This document shows positions 9,175 through 18,640 of a stretch of DNA of 39,791 nt, piece by piece. Below the pieces are notes generated by a model. That model did not search any database, was not told the origin of the DNA, and worked only from the letters and a program-made list of their open reading frames with translations. The translations under genes were made by a program, and so were the position numbers. Source of the DNA: a virus; IMG/VR virus record IMGVR_UViG_3300025168_000214, positions 1-39,791 of that record; one strand, given 5' to 3'. Within the stretch, counting starts at the first letter, position 1, and every line of letters starts with the position of its first letter.

Positions 9175-10611
9175 TTATCTATTATTGTAAACAGCTCCTA
9201 CGCTAAATAATTGCTTAGCGCCTGTTCTGTCTGTAAAATCGTCTTCAGCAAACGTAACAACTAGATACTGTCCTTTTAATCCACTAGACTTATTACCTGG
9301 TGTTATTACTTCTTCTGCTACACTTAAACTATCATTTTTTATAGCAGCATAATATATGTTTTGTTTTCTATCAAAACCAGCTCTATATTGTACACCGCTG
9401 TTAGGGTCTACATAATAACCCTGATCGTAACTTAGTATACCTAAATTTTGATTAGTGCTAGTAGTATTGCCTAGGCCAGGTTGTTGAGGGTTTTCATCAG
9501 TTCCAGTGTAATCATTTGTTATACTTTGAACTTTCCATCCATTACTACCTGTGTAATTTATTGTTTGAAATGTTTTTGTTCTAGTTGGTTGTGGGTTAAA
9601 GACAAACTTCACTCTTGATACATTTGGTATTCCGTAAAACTGATTGTAAACAAAACCGTCATAATGTTTCCATAACGCATTGTTTTTAAATGTATAATAG
9701 TTTCCTCTTAAACTAGTTGAAAGTTCTGGTACATATGACATAAAACTAACCCAACCGTTTATTAAATCATCAAAAACAAGAGTTTGTGTTTCTATTGTAC
9801 ACACGTAATTCTTTTGATATACATCATAACCTCCTACTATTCCTGTAAAAGTACCAGTATTCAACGCGTCTCTAAAATAATCAATCATACCAAAGTTAGA
9901 TATCTCAGTAAGACCATTGGGACCAAGCTGCATAGCGACTCCTCTATCTCTATCAGTAAAATATTTATTATAACCATAAACAGCAAACGAACCAGGATCT
10001 CTTGATATGCCAAAGTTACCTTCAAAAGCACTTGGTGTTCCTATTACTAATCTACTGTTGCTATTTAAAGGTTGACCTTCTTGAGTAAATATAACGTCTT
10101 TATCTATAGGCGCTCTGTTAACTTTTCTTTCTTGAAATATTACTAGATTAGTATTTTCAGCATAGAGTTTTTGTATACTTCCTGAAGCAGGATCTACACT
10201 TCTAGTTATATCTTCTCCTATTGGAAACTCATTAGTATTGTTAATACCATTTTTAGCATTGTATACACCTGAGTATATTAGTGAGCTTTGTCTTCTAGTT
10301 TGACTAGCTTCTTCTTCAACTATATAAGCTTTAACTCCAAAATCTACAGAAGTATTATTAAAACCTCCTTTAATTCTTGACTCTTCAACAAACCAGTCTT
10401 CATATATGTTAGCACTAGGCTCAGTACTACCAGTTGCGGGTATAACATAACCTTCTCCAGTAACTGGATCAGGTGTACCAGTAGTTATACCACCACCTAT
10501 ACCTGCGGCCAATAACGTTCCGTCTGCTTCTCTTTCTTGGTATTGATTAATATTTTTTAATCTTTTCAACCAGAACGTGTTAAAGTATGATACCTCTAGT
10601 GTAGTCGCCAT
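9175..10611 (-). CDS. Tail structural protein (478 aa), probable tail-tip/stabilisation component
   Basis: A 478-residue, beta-rich, Gly/Asn/Tyr/Thr-rich protein without signal peptide or membrane segment. A middle segment (QTLVFDDLINGWVSFMSYVPELSTSL, followed by NYYTFKNNALWKHY) has the repetitive beta-blade look of tail stabilisation or muzzle proteins, where short hydrophobic strands carry NGWxSF/LWKHY-type motifs. It lies 30 bases after the 1,669-residue tail protein and before the GNAT-like gene. It may work with that larger protein as a separate C-terminal part of the tail hub; in related phages the equivalent region can be in one polypeptide, but I cannot test that here. It is confidently a structural gene; the exact part is inferred. 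Confidence 0.7.
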   Translation of the reverse strand: MATTLEVSYFNTFWLKRLKNINQYQEREADGTLLAAGIGGGITTGTPDPVTGEGYVIPATGSTEPSANIYEDWFVEESRIKGGFNNTSVDFGVKAYIVEEEASQTRRQSSLIYSGVYNAKNGINNTNEFPIGEDITRSVDPASGSIQKLYAENTNLVIFQERKVNRAPIDKDVIFTQEGQPLNSNSRLVIGTPSAFEGNFGISRDPGSFAVYGYNKYFTDRDRGVAMQLGPNGLTEISNFGMIDYFRDALNTGTFTGIVGGYDVYQKNYVCTIETQTLVFDDLINGWVSFMSYVPELSTSLRGNYYTFKNNALWKHYDGFVYNQFYGIPNVSRVKFVFNPQPTRTKTFQTINYTGSNGWKVQSITNDYTGTDENPQQPGLGNTTSTNQNLGILSYDQGYYVDPNSGVQYRAGFDRKQNIYYAAIKNDSLSVAEEVITPGNKSSGLKGQYLVVTFAEDDFTDRTGAKQLFSVGAVYNNR

Positions 10612-10641
10612 ATATTTATTATTACTTGTTTTCTTTCATTA

Positions 10642-13600
10642 TTACAGTGGCCCTAAACATGTTATACAATTGCCAGTTGAACCTGTTAAAGCGTCAAAAT
10701 ACACAACATCAAATCTAGCACATGTAGTACAGCCAGTACAGCCAACACTGTATACGCCATTATTTCTTACAGCATATTCACCAACTGCAGAAAAATTATA
10801 TGCTAGCGTAGCAACCGCGCCACCTGCACCGGTAACTTCTAATAAATTAAAATTACCAATTATTCCACCTGCTGGTTGTGCTGGTGAACCTACATCGCAC
10901 GTTGCTATCACCCAAGCGTCACTCGCTGTTGGTCTATATAATATTGTAAAATTAGTCTTATATGTTGATGGACTAGCTACTGTAGCGCTTTTAGTTAATC
11001 TAGGTGTTATTTGTACTATTCCTTGAGTTAATGCTCCTGTTGTAAAAGGTTCAGTTACACCTCCACATTGTATAGGACTTGCTCCAAATTTTCCTTCTTG
11101 TAAAACATTATAATAAGCTAAGTCTAGACCATTGTTAGATGTTAAACCATACTTAGGTCCTAAAGTTCCTAGCGCGGTATCTATAGTACTCATTATTGTT
11201 TGTGTGCCACTACCAATATTTGGTCCAGCTGTTCCTACAATACCACAGTTAACAAAACTACTTGCTCCAAAAAATACTTCTAAAGGTTCTCCTGCACCTA
11301 CAGAGGGTCCACATTCTGTCACTAAACTATTCATTGCAACAGTAGGACCATAGCATAATATTCTATTTACTGGAGGTGTTCCTAATATAACATCAATAAC
11401 ACAATCAACTGAAAGGCTATTAACATCATTAACACACGATGGAGAAGCATCAGTCACTGTACATGTAAAAGTATAAGTTCCATTAATAGTAGTCCCAGAA
11501 TCTAGAGTAACTATTCCTGTTTGATCTATAGAAAACACAGCTGTTCCGCCTGGTGAAGCTACCGCTAAAGAATAACATAGTTCATCTGTTTCTTGCGTTG
11601 GGTCCGCACTTCCGTTTTTGGCATTTGTAAATTGTCCAAACACGCCCGTGTCAACAGTTGTATAACCTGTTGTTCCTCCAATAAATCCACAAGCAACTTC
11701 TATTCCAGCGTCTGCTCCATAAGCTGGAGTAAATCCACCAATTTCTGGTATTTTATTGTTTAGCGTTATTGTTATTTGATTAGTTAGACTATCTACAAAA
11801 ACAGGGTTCACACCATCATCGTATTGAGTTTCAAAAGATATAAAATATTGATTTGATTGAGTTGTTTGAGATAAGTAAGCAAACAATTGATTTGTTTTTA
11901 AATCAAAATCTAATAAAGAACCACCACCACCTGTTGATTCAATTGTAAAAGCTCCTGTTACTGCAACACCATTACCATCAATTATAGAGTTTATTGTAGG
12001 TACAGATTGTAAAGTTAATTCATTACCTGCTGAATCAGTAAAACTAAAAGCAGTTAAAATAACAGTTCCATTAATATCATCTTCATTAAAACTTGCAACC
12101 GTTGATGTTGTGCTAGAAACACCACCATATTCAGCTACTACAGATCTATTTAAATCTACAAAATTACCTGACGTAGATGATTCGTAAAATATTTCTAATA
12201 AACTTTCTACTGGTTCAGTTTCAGATACACTTAAAAAAGGTATCATACAACCTATTGCAAGTCCAGGAGGTGGTGGAGCAGGTACTGTTTGATTAGTAAC
12301 TTTTGCTCCTAAAGTATTTAAATTAGGGTCAGAAAAATTAATAGGTTGTTGTAATTGAGGTTGACTTTCTTCTGCTCCTACTTTTAATCCTATAACTAAT
12401 GGGTTTTGTTCTACATTGTAAAAACTTTGTAATAAACCAGCATCACCCCAAGGTATTTCTGAAGTTCCAAAATTATTTAAAAAAGCACCTTTTGTAGCAG
12501 CCGGATCAAATGGTGAATTAGCAAGTTCCAAACCACCAGATCCAATCGGGCCTATTGTTACAACTTCATCACTTATTCTATTTGGAAAATACTGAGTATT
12601 CCAAGCATATTTTCTATTTTCGTAGTATTGAGGAACTGGATTTTTACCGTTATTATTTATATTAGGATTATTTACTCTACCAAATAATACTACTGAAGCA
12701 GAAAACTCTGATTGAGTTGGGCCCACTTCATTTAAATCTCTAGGAACTTTATTTATATTGTCACCAAGTAAAGCTGCGAAAGCTACTCTACCATAATCTC
12801 TAGCTCCTATAACTGGATAACCAGAAACATAACCTGGTAAATATACATTGTAATATTCTTGTTCTTGTTGTTTAACAACTATCTTATATGATTGCCAACC
12901 AGTAGGGTTAGCAGGATAAACTTCTATTGTACATTCAAAACCAGTACCTACACCGCTTGTTGCTAATTGTATTAATTGATTACGATTAACATACCCAGTC
13001 CCTCTGTTTATTATTTGCACCCCAGTCACTACACCAGCCGCTACAGTTAAAACTTCTACTTCACCTAATTGTCCTAAACCTGTTCCTGGACCTAAATTAT
13101 ATGTAAGTGTTATTGTATCACCAACAACATATCCAACACCACCATTAGTTATTTCTAATTGATCGATGCTTGTATCATTTTCTGCTTTATATAAACCAGG
13201 TTCACCAGTGTTCTCGTTATTTATTTGTTGTGCTGGATTTAATCCGTTATTTACTTTTATTCTTAAAGCGTTACCTAACCATTTATAAGTTGTTTCGTCT
13301 ATATTATCTACATCTTCAAAAGATTTATAAGGAGTATATAAAGTAGATCCTTGAGCTGTTGGAATAGAATCATTAGAAGATAATACTACACTAGAAGCTC
13401 TACCATATCTATCAGCCAATACAAATCCAGCTTGATAATTTCTATTTTGTTTTAAAGAATGATTAGGATATTGCGCATAGTTATCATAATCTATAGATTT
13501 ATCCGCGTTTATAGCCTCGTAGTCTAAACTAACTGGAGGAGTGTGTTGTTGTAAAAAATTACCATATATAACTCTGTTAGCACTAATTTCTTGCCCTAAA

Positions 13601-15651
13601 GCTTTTAAAGGAACATTGTCATAAACTCTATTTTGTTGGTTTGTTGGTAAAGTTCTATAAGGTTTTATAGATTTATAATCAAAATTGTAGTACCATTGTG
13701 GCCCTGTACCAGCTGCAGTTCTTGGTATTTCTTCAACAAAAGAAGCTAAACCAGTAGTTACAGGTATTACTTCTAGTATTTTTACAGAAGTAGTATTAGA
13801 TTCTTTGTATAATATTTCTATGTCAGTTACTTTATAACCATCAATTAATCCAGTAATTGCTTCAGCAGGTGTAGTGCCAGCGTCTGGTAAAGGAATTTTT
13901 AAATCTATTGTATCTATAGAATTAGTAAACCATTCTATAATACTAGAATCATAAGCGTTAACTTGATCTTGATATTGATTGTTAGGTCCATTACCAAAAA
14001 TACCTTGTTGCTCTGGTATAAAACATACTTGAGTAAATGGAGCAGATAAAGAATATTCATTATCTTCAAATTTAAATCTATAGCTAAATCTAACAAATTT
14101 TTCTTCTATAAGATCAGGATCTCCTGTAAATTCTTGTGACGGTGTTTGACCTAAACCGTAATTAGGATTTGCAGAAACAGAAACATCATTAACACCAGCT
14201 ACAACTTCTACACTTTGAGTTAACTTTAAAGTTATAACACCACCACCACCTGTAGTTATTGTAGTGATTTCTTGTATACATACTTCATCGGCCAAAGTAA
14301 TAGGTAATCCAGTAGCAGTACTTAACATAGTTTTACTAGTAATAAAGTCTCCTATTTGAGGAGTAGGATTATTACTTGGGTCGGCTTCTGTACTTGTGAA
14401 AGGATAACTTATTGTTATTGCAGCGCCAGTGGCAATAGGTCCAGCTGCACTTGTGACTCTTTCATCAAAACCTCTAGTTAATAATCTATCTGTTGAGTCT
14501 GAGGCTGATGATCTAGAAAACTTTAAACTACCTCCGCCCCAAGCTACTCCTGCAGTTCCTGGGTTTAAGAAAAAGTTATTATAAATAATTACTTCATTAT
14601 TACCACCAGTTGGTTCTATCCATAACACTTGCCAAACTTCATCATCTTTTTGATCAGGAAAACCACTAACTATATCTCCTATTTTAACATTATAATCTCC
14701 TACGAATTGAGTAGTTTCAATTTGATATCCTTTTATAGGTTGAGCTGGTGGAAATGTACCACTAGCAGCTACTAAATTAGCTTGTTGTAAAACTAAAGGT
14801 GTTTCATAAGGATAATACTTAGCAACAGATATTTGATCTTCATTTAAATAATGTACTGGTGTAATTAAAGATGTAGGATTAGCTAGTTCAACATTAATTT
14901 TTCTTGGTTGATTACGGTTGTCTGTCCAGAATAATAAATCATCTAATAAATTTATACCGTATATTTTAAAGTTTTGATTAAAGTTAAGAAAAGATCCTCT
15001 AACCAATAATGTAGTTATATTAGTTGTAGGATTATATCTATGTATAGTATTTGTATAACCAAAATTTAATTGGTTAGATCCAGATAATGTTATGCCTTGA
15101 CTAAGCACAATTAAACCACCACTTGGAACTGCAGGATCTGGAGGCACAATACTTACAATTACAGGATCAACTTCTTGACCACCAGCACCAGAAGGTTGAC
15201 CGTTCCAGTTATCACCATATACTGTCATACCTACTTCTAAACCTAGAGTAGTAGGATCTAGTAAATTACCAGCTTGATCATATAAATCCCAGTTGATATT
15301 TGTTGTTGCTGGTATTCCAACTTTTGCAAAAGCAGTTACGTCTCTAGGGCATCTTCCATCACCTTCATAACCTGAACTAAATATATAAATATTTTCAGTA
15401 GTTTCATCTGTAAATTGACCTATAATTTTACCAAAATATTTAACAAAACCTAACGGAAGAAACTGCTTACCTGTGTACAAATAAGTTAATTCTGTATTTC
15501 CTAAAACATTCTCAAACTCTCCTACTTCAGAACCTTCTGATCTACTAATTTGTAAATTTTGAGCATCTCTGTATTCACCGTTTGGCAGTAATCTATTGTC
15601 AAGGTCTTTGTTCATTTTAGACCTTATAAAAGTATTAGTTACTTGTGGCAT
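10642..15651 (-). CDS. Very large tail protein, stabilisation/muzzle-like, with Ig/cadherin-like and Cys-rich C-terminal regions
   Basis: A 1,669-residue protein beginning ATG at 15651. The N-terminal motif NKDLDNRLLPNGEYRDAQNL (residues ~14-33), followed by an ENVLGN motif, is characteristic, as I recall it, of tail stabilisation proteins (P22 gp10/T7 gp12-like) of marine and crAss-like podoviruses. Residues ~830-905 contain GVGYVVGDTITLTYN and GTGY repeats. Residues ~1300-1415 look like an Ig/cadherin-type domain (VFSIDQTGIVTLDSGTTING, then YTFTCTVTD). The last ~30 residues are Cys-rich (CTGCTTC, CITC). It is the largest complete protein here and follows the two ring/connector genes with a 3-base gap, as expected for the tail tube or muzzle. 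Extra C-terminal domains may bind surface ligands. The gene ends with three consecutive stops (TAA TAA TGA). Confidence 0.8.
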   Translation of the reverse strand: MPQVTNTFIRSKMNKDLDNRLLPNGEYRDAQNLQISRSEGSEVGEFENVLGNTELTYLYTGKQFLPLGFVKYFGKIIGQFTDETTENIYIFSSGYEGDGRCPRDVTAFAKVGIPATTNINWDLYDQAGNLLDPTTLGLEVGMTVYGDNWNGQPSGAGGQEVDPVIVSIVPPDPAVPSGGLIVLSQGITLSGSNQLNFGYTNTIHRYNPTTNITTLLVRGSFLNFNQNFKIYGINLLDDLLFWTDNRNQPRKINVELANPTSLITPVHYLNEDQISVAKYYPYETPLVLQQANLVAASGTFPPAQPIKGYQIETTQFVGDYNVKIGDIVSGFPDQKDDEVWQVLWIEPTGGNNEVIIYNNFFLNPGTAGVAWGGGSLKFSRSSASDSTDRLLTRGFDERVTSAAGPIATGAAITISYPFTSTEADPSNNPTPQIGDFITSKTMLSTATGLPITLADEVCIQEITTITTGGGGVITLKLTQSVEVVAGVNDVSVSANPNYGLGQTPSQEFTGDPDLIEEKFVRFSYRFKFEDNEYSLSAPFTQVCFIPEQQGIFGNGPNNQYQDQVNAYDSSIIEWFTNSIDTIDLKIPLPDAGTTPAEAITGLIDGYKVTDIEILYKESNTTSVKILEVIPVTTGLASFVEEIPRTAAGTGPQWYYNFDYKSIKPYRTLPTNQQNRVYDNVPLKALGQEISANRVIYGNFLQQHTPPVSLDYEAINADKSIDYDNYAQYPNHSLKQNRNYQAGFVLADRYGRASSVVLSSNDSIPTAQGSTLYTPYKSFEDVDNIDETTYKWLGNALRIKVNNGLNPAQQINNENTGEPGLYKAENDTSIDQLEITNGGVGYVVGDTITLTYNLGPGTGLGQLGEVEVLTVAAGVVTGVQIINRGTGYVNRNQLIQLATSGVGTGFECTIEVYPANPTGWQSYKIVVKQQEQEYYNVYLPGYVSGYPVIGARDYGRVAFAALLGDNINKVPRDLNEVGPTQSEFSASVVLFGRVNNPNINNNGKNPVPQYYENRKYAWNTQYFPNRISDEVVTIGPIGSGGLELANSPFDPAATKGAFLNNFGTSEIPWGDAGLLQSFYNVEQNPLVIGLKVGAEESQPQLQQPINFSDPNLNTLGAKVTNQTVPAPPPPGLAIGCMIPFLSVSETEPVESLLEIFYESSTSGNFVDLNRSVVAEYGGVSSTTSTVASFNEDDINGTVILTAFSFTDSAGNELTLQSVPTINSIIDGNGVAVTGAFTIESTGGGGSLLDFDLKTNQLFAYLSQTTQSNQYFISFETQYDDGVNPVFVDSLTNQITITLNNKIPEIGGFTPAYGADAGIEVACGFIGGTTGYTTVDTGVFGQFTNAKNGSADPTQETDELCYSLAVASPGGTAVFSIDQTGIVTLDSGTTINGTYTFTCTVTDASPSCVNDVNSLSVDCVIDVILGTPPVNRILCYGPTVAMNSLVTECGPSVGAGEPLEVFFGASSFVNCGIVGTAGPNIGSGTQTIMSTIDTALGTLGPKYGLTSNNGLDLAYYNVLQEGKFGASPIQCGGVTEPFTTGALTQGIVQITPRLTKSATVASPSTYKTNFTILYRPTASDAWVIATCDVGSPAQPAGGIIGNFNLLEVTGAGGAVATLAYNFSAVGEYAVRNNGVYSVGCTGCTTCARFDVVYFDALTGSTGNCITCLGPL

Positions 15652-15654
15652 GTA

Positions 15655-16914
15655 TTATCGTTTTATCCATTTGGCTTTTCCACGCATTACTTGTACTATC
15701 TCATCTAACTTAACGTTAGATAATCTAATTTTAGCGTTTCTAAGCTTAGCGCTTTTTTCTTGTTTTAATCTTTGTACTATATATTCAGGTTGATTAATTC
15801 TAGTAGATATTATAGCATGTAGAATATATGCATATAAAGCATCTTCTGCTAGCTTTGGTATTCTACTATCTAAATCATAAGCAAGTCCATCAGAGATATA
15901 CTCTAACACTATTAATTGATTTACTAAGTTACTAGAAAAAGAAACTTTACCTTCTCTTTCGTTCATATTAAACCAACCATTATATTGAGCGTATTGTGGT
16001 GACATTCCGTATTGCTCACCCCAGTTCCAATACCACATACCGCCTTGACCCCAGTTATAACCAGCCCAATCAAACCCTTCATTGTATAATCCAAAATTAA
16101 AGTTTTGACTTATAAGATTTGTGTTAGCATTTTTCCATCTTTCTTCAGTTATAGATGTACTTTCTAAATTATCTTCAAAATTATCTTGTGTTGGCACACC
16201 AAGACTATCTTGTATAGGTAATTCATATGGAGATGTAGTAAGGTTGTTTGATGGGTATATTATTCTTTGTACACCTAGTTGATCTATTCTAGACACTCTA
16301 ACATAGTTAACATAATCTTGTGGTAATATAACACTAAGCGTATGAGGTACAGTTAACTCTTGAGACTTAACCGATTTTAAAGTATCATAACTAAATTCTT
16401 GTAAACCTCTTTTAGCATGAAATATTATATCACTTCTTTTAACATCTGGTATTAATTTATCTTTACCTACGTAACCTACTATAAAGTTATTTATTACATC
16501 TCTTAGTTTTAAATAAGAATAACTTCCATAATTTTGTTCTGTTGTAACACCGTAAGCATCTCTGTTTCCAAAACTACCGCCATCAATTGTTTTTAATTGA
16601 CATACTAAAACGTTATTCTGAGGAATACCTCCTACGGCAGTTATACTTATAGTACTATTACCGTTACCTTGAACCACTAAAGTATAAGGTAATATATATT
16701 CTGTGTATGTTATACCATCTGCACTTGTGTAAAGCTTAAAATTATTTAAAGCATAATCTGTTTGAGCCGGATCAGGATCACCTAATATTAAAGTTGTATT
16801 AAATGTAAATGTAAAATCATTTTGACCAGCTACAGCTGTAACTACAAACCCCTGCGCACCCGCGTAATATTGACTGTTAGTTTCGGTAATTAAACCTCCG
16901 TTTGGCATTGGCAT
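15655..16914 (-). CDS. Tail ring/adaptor protein (419 aa)
   Basis: A 419-residue protein with a beta-rich N-terminus (~20-115: VVTAVAGQNDFTFTFNTTLI), a helical middle (YLKLRDVINNFIVGYVGKDKLIPDVKRSDIIFHAKRGLQEF) and a C-terminal helical region (AEDALYAYILHAIISTRINQ, then LRNAKIRLSNVKLDEIVQVM) ending in basic KWIKR. A Trp/Tyr/Gly/Asn-rich stretch (~275-315, WAGYNWGQGGMWYWNWGEQY) is unusual. Position between the 255-residue connector and the large tail protein, plus the helical bundle, fits an adaptor or ring protein at the portal-tail junction. Start at 16914 gives MPMPNGG; a second ATG two codons in (16908) is also possible. Function is inferred from context and general resemblance to crAss-like ring proteins. 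Confidence 0.75.
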   Translation of the reverse strand: MPMPNGGLITETNSQYYAGAQGFVVTAVAGQNDFTFTFNTTLILGDPDPAQTDYALNNFKLYTSADGITYTEYILPYTLVVQGNGNSTISITAVGGIPQNNVLVCQLKTIDGGSFGNRDAYGVTTEQNYGSYSYLKLRDVINNFIVGYVGKDKLIPDVKRSDIIFHAKRGLQEFSYDTLKSVKSQELTVPHTLSVILPQDYVNYVRVSRIDQLGVQRIIYPSNNLTTSPYELPIQDSLGVPTQDNFEDNLESTSITEERWKNANTNLISQNFNFGLYNEGFDWAGYNWGQGGMWYWNWGEQYGMSPQYAQYNGWFNMNEREGKVSFSSNLVNQLIVLEYISDGLAYDLDSRIPKLAEDALYAYILHAIISTRINQPEYIVQRLKQEKSAKLRNAKIRLSNVKLDEIVQVMRGKAKWIKR

Positions 16915-16917
16915 ATC

Positions 16918-17685
16918 TTATTGTTTTTCGTTGTTATCTTGACTGGCAACTTGTTGCGAAGCTGCTTGTATTATACTTGGGTCTTGAATTATTACACCAG
17001 CATAAGCTAGTACTCTTAATATTAACTCATCTTGTTCTGTTTGATCTAATTCAAATTGAATTGAAGTTCCTTGATCATAAAGATAAGCACCTGTTGTAAT
17101 GTCTTGAGTAAAACCCCACTCTACATTGTTTGGTTTTTTTAGATAAGAAAAAGTAATATCTGTCTGTATTGTGCTTGGGAATACAGTTAAAAAATTATCT
17201 TCATATAAATATATAGGGAAATGTTCTGTTGGTTGAGTTAAAGGGGAGAGTAATAATTGTCTTAACTCGTTTCTTTGTGTGTACTGACCAAGATCGTAGT
17301 TTTTATAAAAAACAGTTCCTAGTCTATATAATACATCATTTGTAGTTCCAAGTGTTCCAATCACTACAGGACTAGGAGCATAAGGAGGAGCTATAAAGTC
17401 TGTAGAATCTAATAATTGAAATCTTCCTGTTACAGCATCGTAGACAGGCGTTCCTACTTTTTGAAAAAACTGTAGTTTTTCTTGTAAATTTTTTACACGA
17501 TCTGAGTATTCAGTATCGTTTTGTGGTAATCGATATTGCTGGTTTAAATCACTAGCATAACCTTCAAACATAGCTAATTGTGCTTGAGTTCCAATTTTAT
17601 TAAATTCATCAGGAGTTATATAACCTCTTTGTTGTTGGTTTAATATTAATAACACCGTTTGATATACTGCGTTTACGTTTACCAT
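16918..17685 (-). CDS. Head-tail connector/ring protein, P22 gp4-like role (255 aa)
   Basis: A 255-residue protein whose start (VNAVYQTVLLILNQQQRGYI, then TPDEFNKIGTQAQLAMFEGY) is a helical motif I associate with ring/connector proteins of crAss-like and marine podoviruses. The middle carries short beta strands (PIYLYEDNFLTVFPSTIQTD, ITFSYLKKPNNVEWGF). The C-terminus is helical (QTEQDELILRVLAYAGVIIQ) with a Gln-rich tail. In such phages this protein docks beneath the portal, closes the packaged head and receives the tail. It is preceded by an intrinsic-terminator-like hairpin (17704-17725) and followed after 3 bases by the adaptor gene, so it may head its own sub-operon. ATG at 17685 has an A/T-rich leader without Shine-Dalgarno. 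Confidence 0.75.
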   Translation of the reverse strand: MVNVNAVYQTVLLILNQQQRGYITPDEFNKIGTQAQLAMFEGYASDLNQQYRLPQNDTEYSDRVKNLQEKLQFFQKVGTPVYDAVTGRFQLLDSTDFIAPPYAPSPVVIGTLGTTNDVLYRLGTVFYKNYDLGQYTQRNELRQLLLSPLTQPTEHFPIYLYEDNFLTVFPSTIQTDITFSYLKKPNNVEWGFTQDITTGAYLYDQGTSIQFELDQTEQDELILRVLAYAGVIIQDPSIIQAASQQVASQDNNEKQ

Positions 17686-17703
17686 TCTTTTTTATTTTAA
17701 TAA

Positions 17704-17725
17704 AAGGGCGAACGAATCCGCCCTT
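17704..17725 (-). terminator. Intrinsic terminator-like hairpin downstream of the 275-aa gene
   Basis: On the transcribed strand the arms AAGGGCG (17719-17725) and CGCCCTT (17704-17710) form a perfect 7-bp GC-rich stem around an 8-base loop, followed by TTATTAAAATAAA. It lies 8 bases after the stop of the 275-residue gene and 19 bases before the next start. In an A+T-rich genome such a GC stem is conspicuous. The T-tract is interrupted, so partial termination or mRNA 3'-end protection is possible. Confidence 0.65.
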
Positions 17726-17732
17726 ATTATTT

Positions 17733-18560
17733 TTAATTTAGTCTTTTTTCTATAGACCTAAATACTTCAATACCTTCGTCTGTTTTAAACCACGCAGCTA
17801 ATGCTGAATAAGGGTTTTCATCAAAAGGAACTGTCATTAATTTTCTATCATTTGATCCCCATGTAAAGGTTTTGTTATCAGGTGATAGTATTACAATGTC
17901 ATTTTCTACTGCTTTAATTGCAAAGTTTCTTAATTGTACGTTTTCATCAGAAGCTAAACTTAAAAATAGTTTAGGATTTCTTTTAGCTAGTAGCAGTAAG
18001 TCTCTTCTAATTTCTCTAGTAGACATTTTGTTTACTTGAGATCCTATTTCTACTCTTACTATTGCTTCACCTAAATCAATATCTATAGATTTTGCTAGGT
18101 TTAACGCTTCAATTTCCCATTCAATTTCTTCTACTTGATCAGCAGCGATACTTTCTGGTACATGTTCTTTATATCTTTGACCTAAAAAAGGGTGATATAA
18201 AGATAATAACTTTTGTAATTGTACGTTTTGTTCAGGAACAGTTAATACTCCATCTCTAAAAGTTATATGCCCTAATGTTACTTCACCTTTTTGTTCATCT
18301 TTAAATGGTGAGGATTGATTAGTAGCGTATCTTAATTCTCTTTGAACTTGACTTGTTTTATCAAACCAAAGTAATGGATGTCTTCTACTGTGCTTGCTTG
18401 GAATTGTAAATGTTAATGGTTCTTTACCTCCGGTAAGTACATAAGTTCTATTTTTTACTTCCCAGCTTTGTTTTTTTACTGGGTTTATTGTAGGTGCAGA
18501 TTTAACTACAACCTCTTGAGGCGCAACCTCAACATTTTCTGCTTTAGCTTTTTTAGCCAT
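17733..18560 (-). CDS. Conserved phage protein next to the capsid gene, unknown function (275 aa)
   Basis: A 275-residue protein with an Ala/Lys/Val-rich, probably unstructured N-terminus (MAKKAKAENVEVAPQE), then a segment with WEVKNRTYVL, GGKEPLTFTIPSKHSRRHPL and QRELRYATNQ motifs (about 32-90). A helical C-terminal half follows (IRRDLLLLAKRNPKLFLSLA, FAIKAVENDIVIL). It lies directly downstream of the capsid gene, bracketed by two hairpins (18597-18623 and 17704-17725), and shares a 19-bp pre-start leader with the scaffold candidate. A similar gene beside the MCP is, as far as I recall, common in marine phages of this type without a known role; head completion or decoration is possible. No catalytic motif is seen. 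Confidence 0.7.
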   Translation of the reverse strand: MAKKAKAENVEVAPQEVVVKSAPTINPVKKQSWEVKNRTYVLTGGKEPLTFTIPSKHSRRHPLLWFDKTSQVQRELRYATNQSSPFKDEQKGEVTLGHITFRDGVLTVPEQNVQLQKLLSLYHPFLGQRYKEHVPESIAADQVEEIEWEIEALNLAKSIDIDLGEAIVRVEIGSQVNKMSTREIRRDLLLLAKRNPKLFLSLASDENVQLRNFAIKAVENDIVILSPDNKTFTWGSNDRKLMTVPFDENPYSALAAWFKTDEGIEVFRSIEKRLN

Positions 18561-18579
18561 AATATAATATAATTAAATA
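18561..18579 (-). promoter_or_regulatory. Repeated 19-bp translation leader, copy 1
   Basis: The plus-strand sequence AATATAATATAATTAAATA directly abuts the ATG of the 275-residue gene. The identical 19 bp occurs at 21347-21365, directly abutting the ATG of the 410-residue gene. Lack of any Shine-Dalgarno and the same placement suggest a shared initiation element. Confidence 0.5.
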
Positions 18580-18596
18580 GTTTATAAAAGTAATAA

Positions 18597-18623
18597 TTAC
18601 CCCCGTTAATACAACGAGGGTAA
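18597..18623 (-). terminator. Hairpin terminator downstream of the major capsid gene
   Basis: On the transcribed strand TTACCCTCGTT (18613-18623) pairs with AACGGGGGTAA (18597-18607) as an 11-bp stem with one G-U pair and a 5-base loop, followed by TTATTACTTTT. It begins 17 bases after the capsid stop. The position fits a terminator or 3' stabiliser that keeps capsid mRNA more abundant than downstream messages. Confidence 0.7.
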
Positions 18624-18640
18624 GAATTACATTTGTTGTA

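Noticed and set aside
10577-11353. Plus-strand open frames of 73-149 codons opposite tail genes
   Set aside because: They are antisense to convincing structural genes, hydrophobic by base composition and have no familiar motifs; the same holds for other plus-strand frames, for example 35246-35656 opposite groEL.
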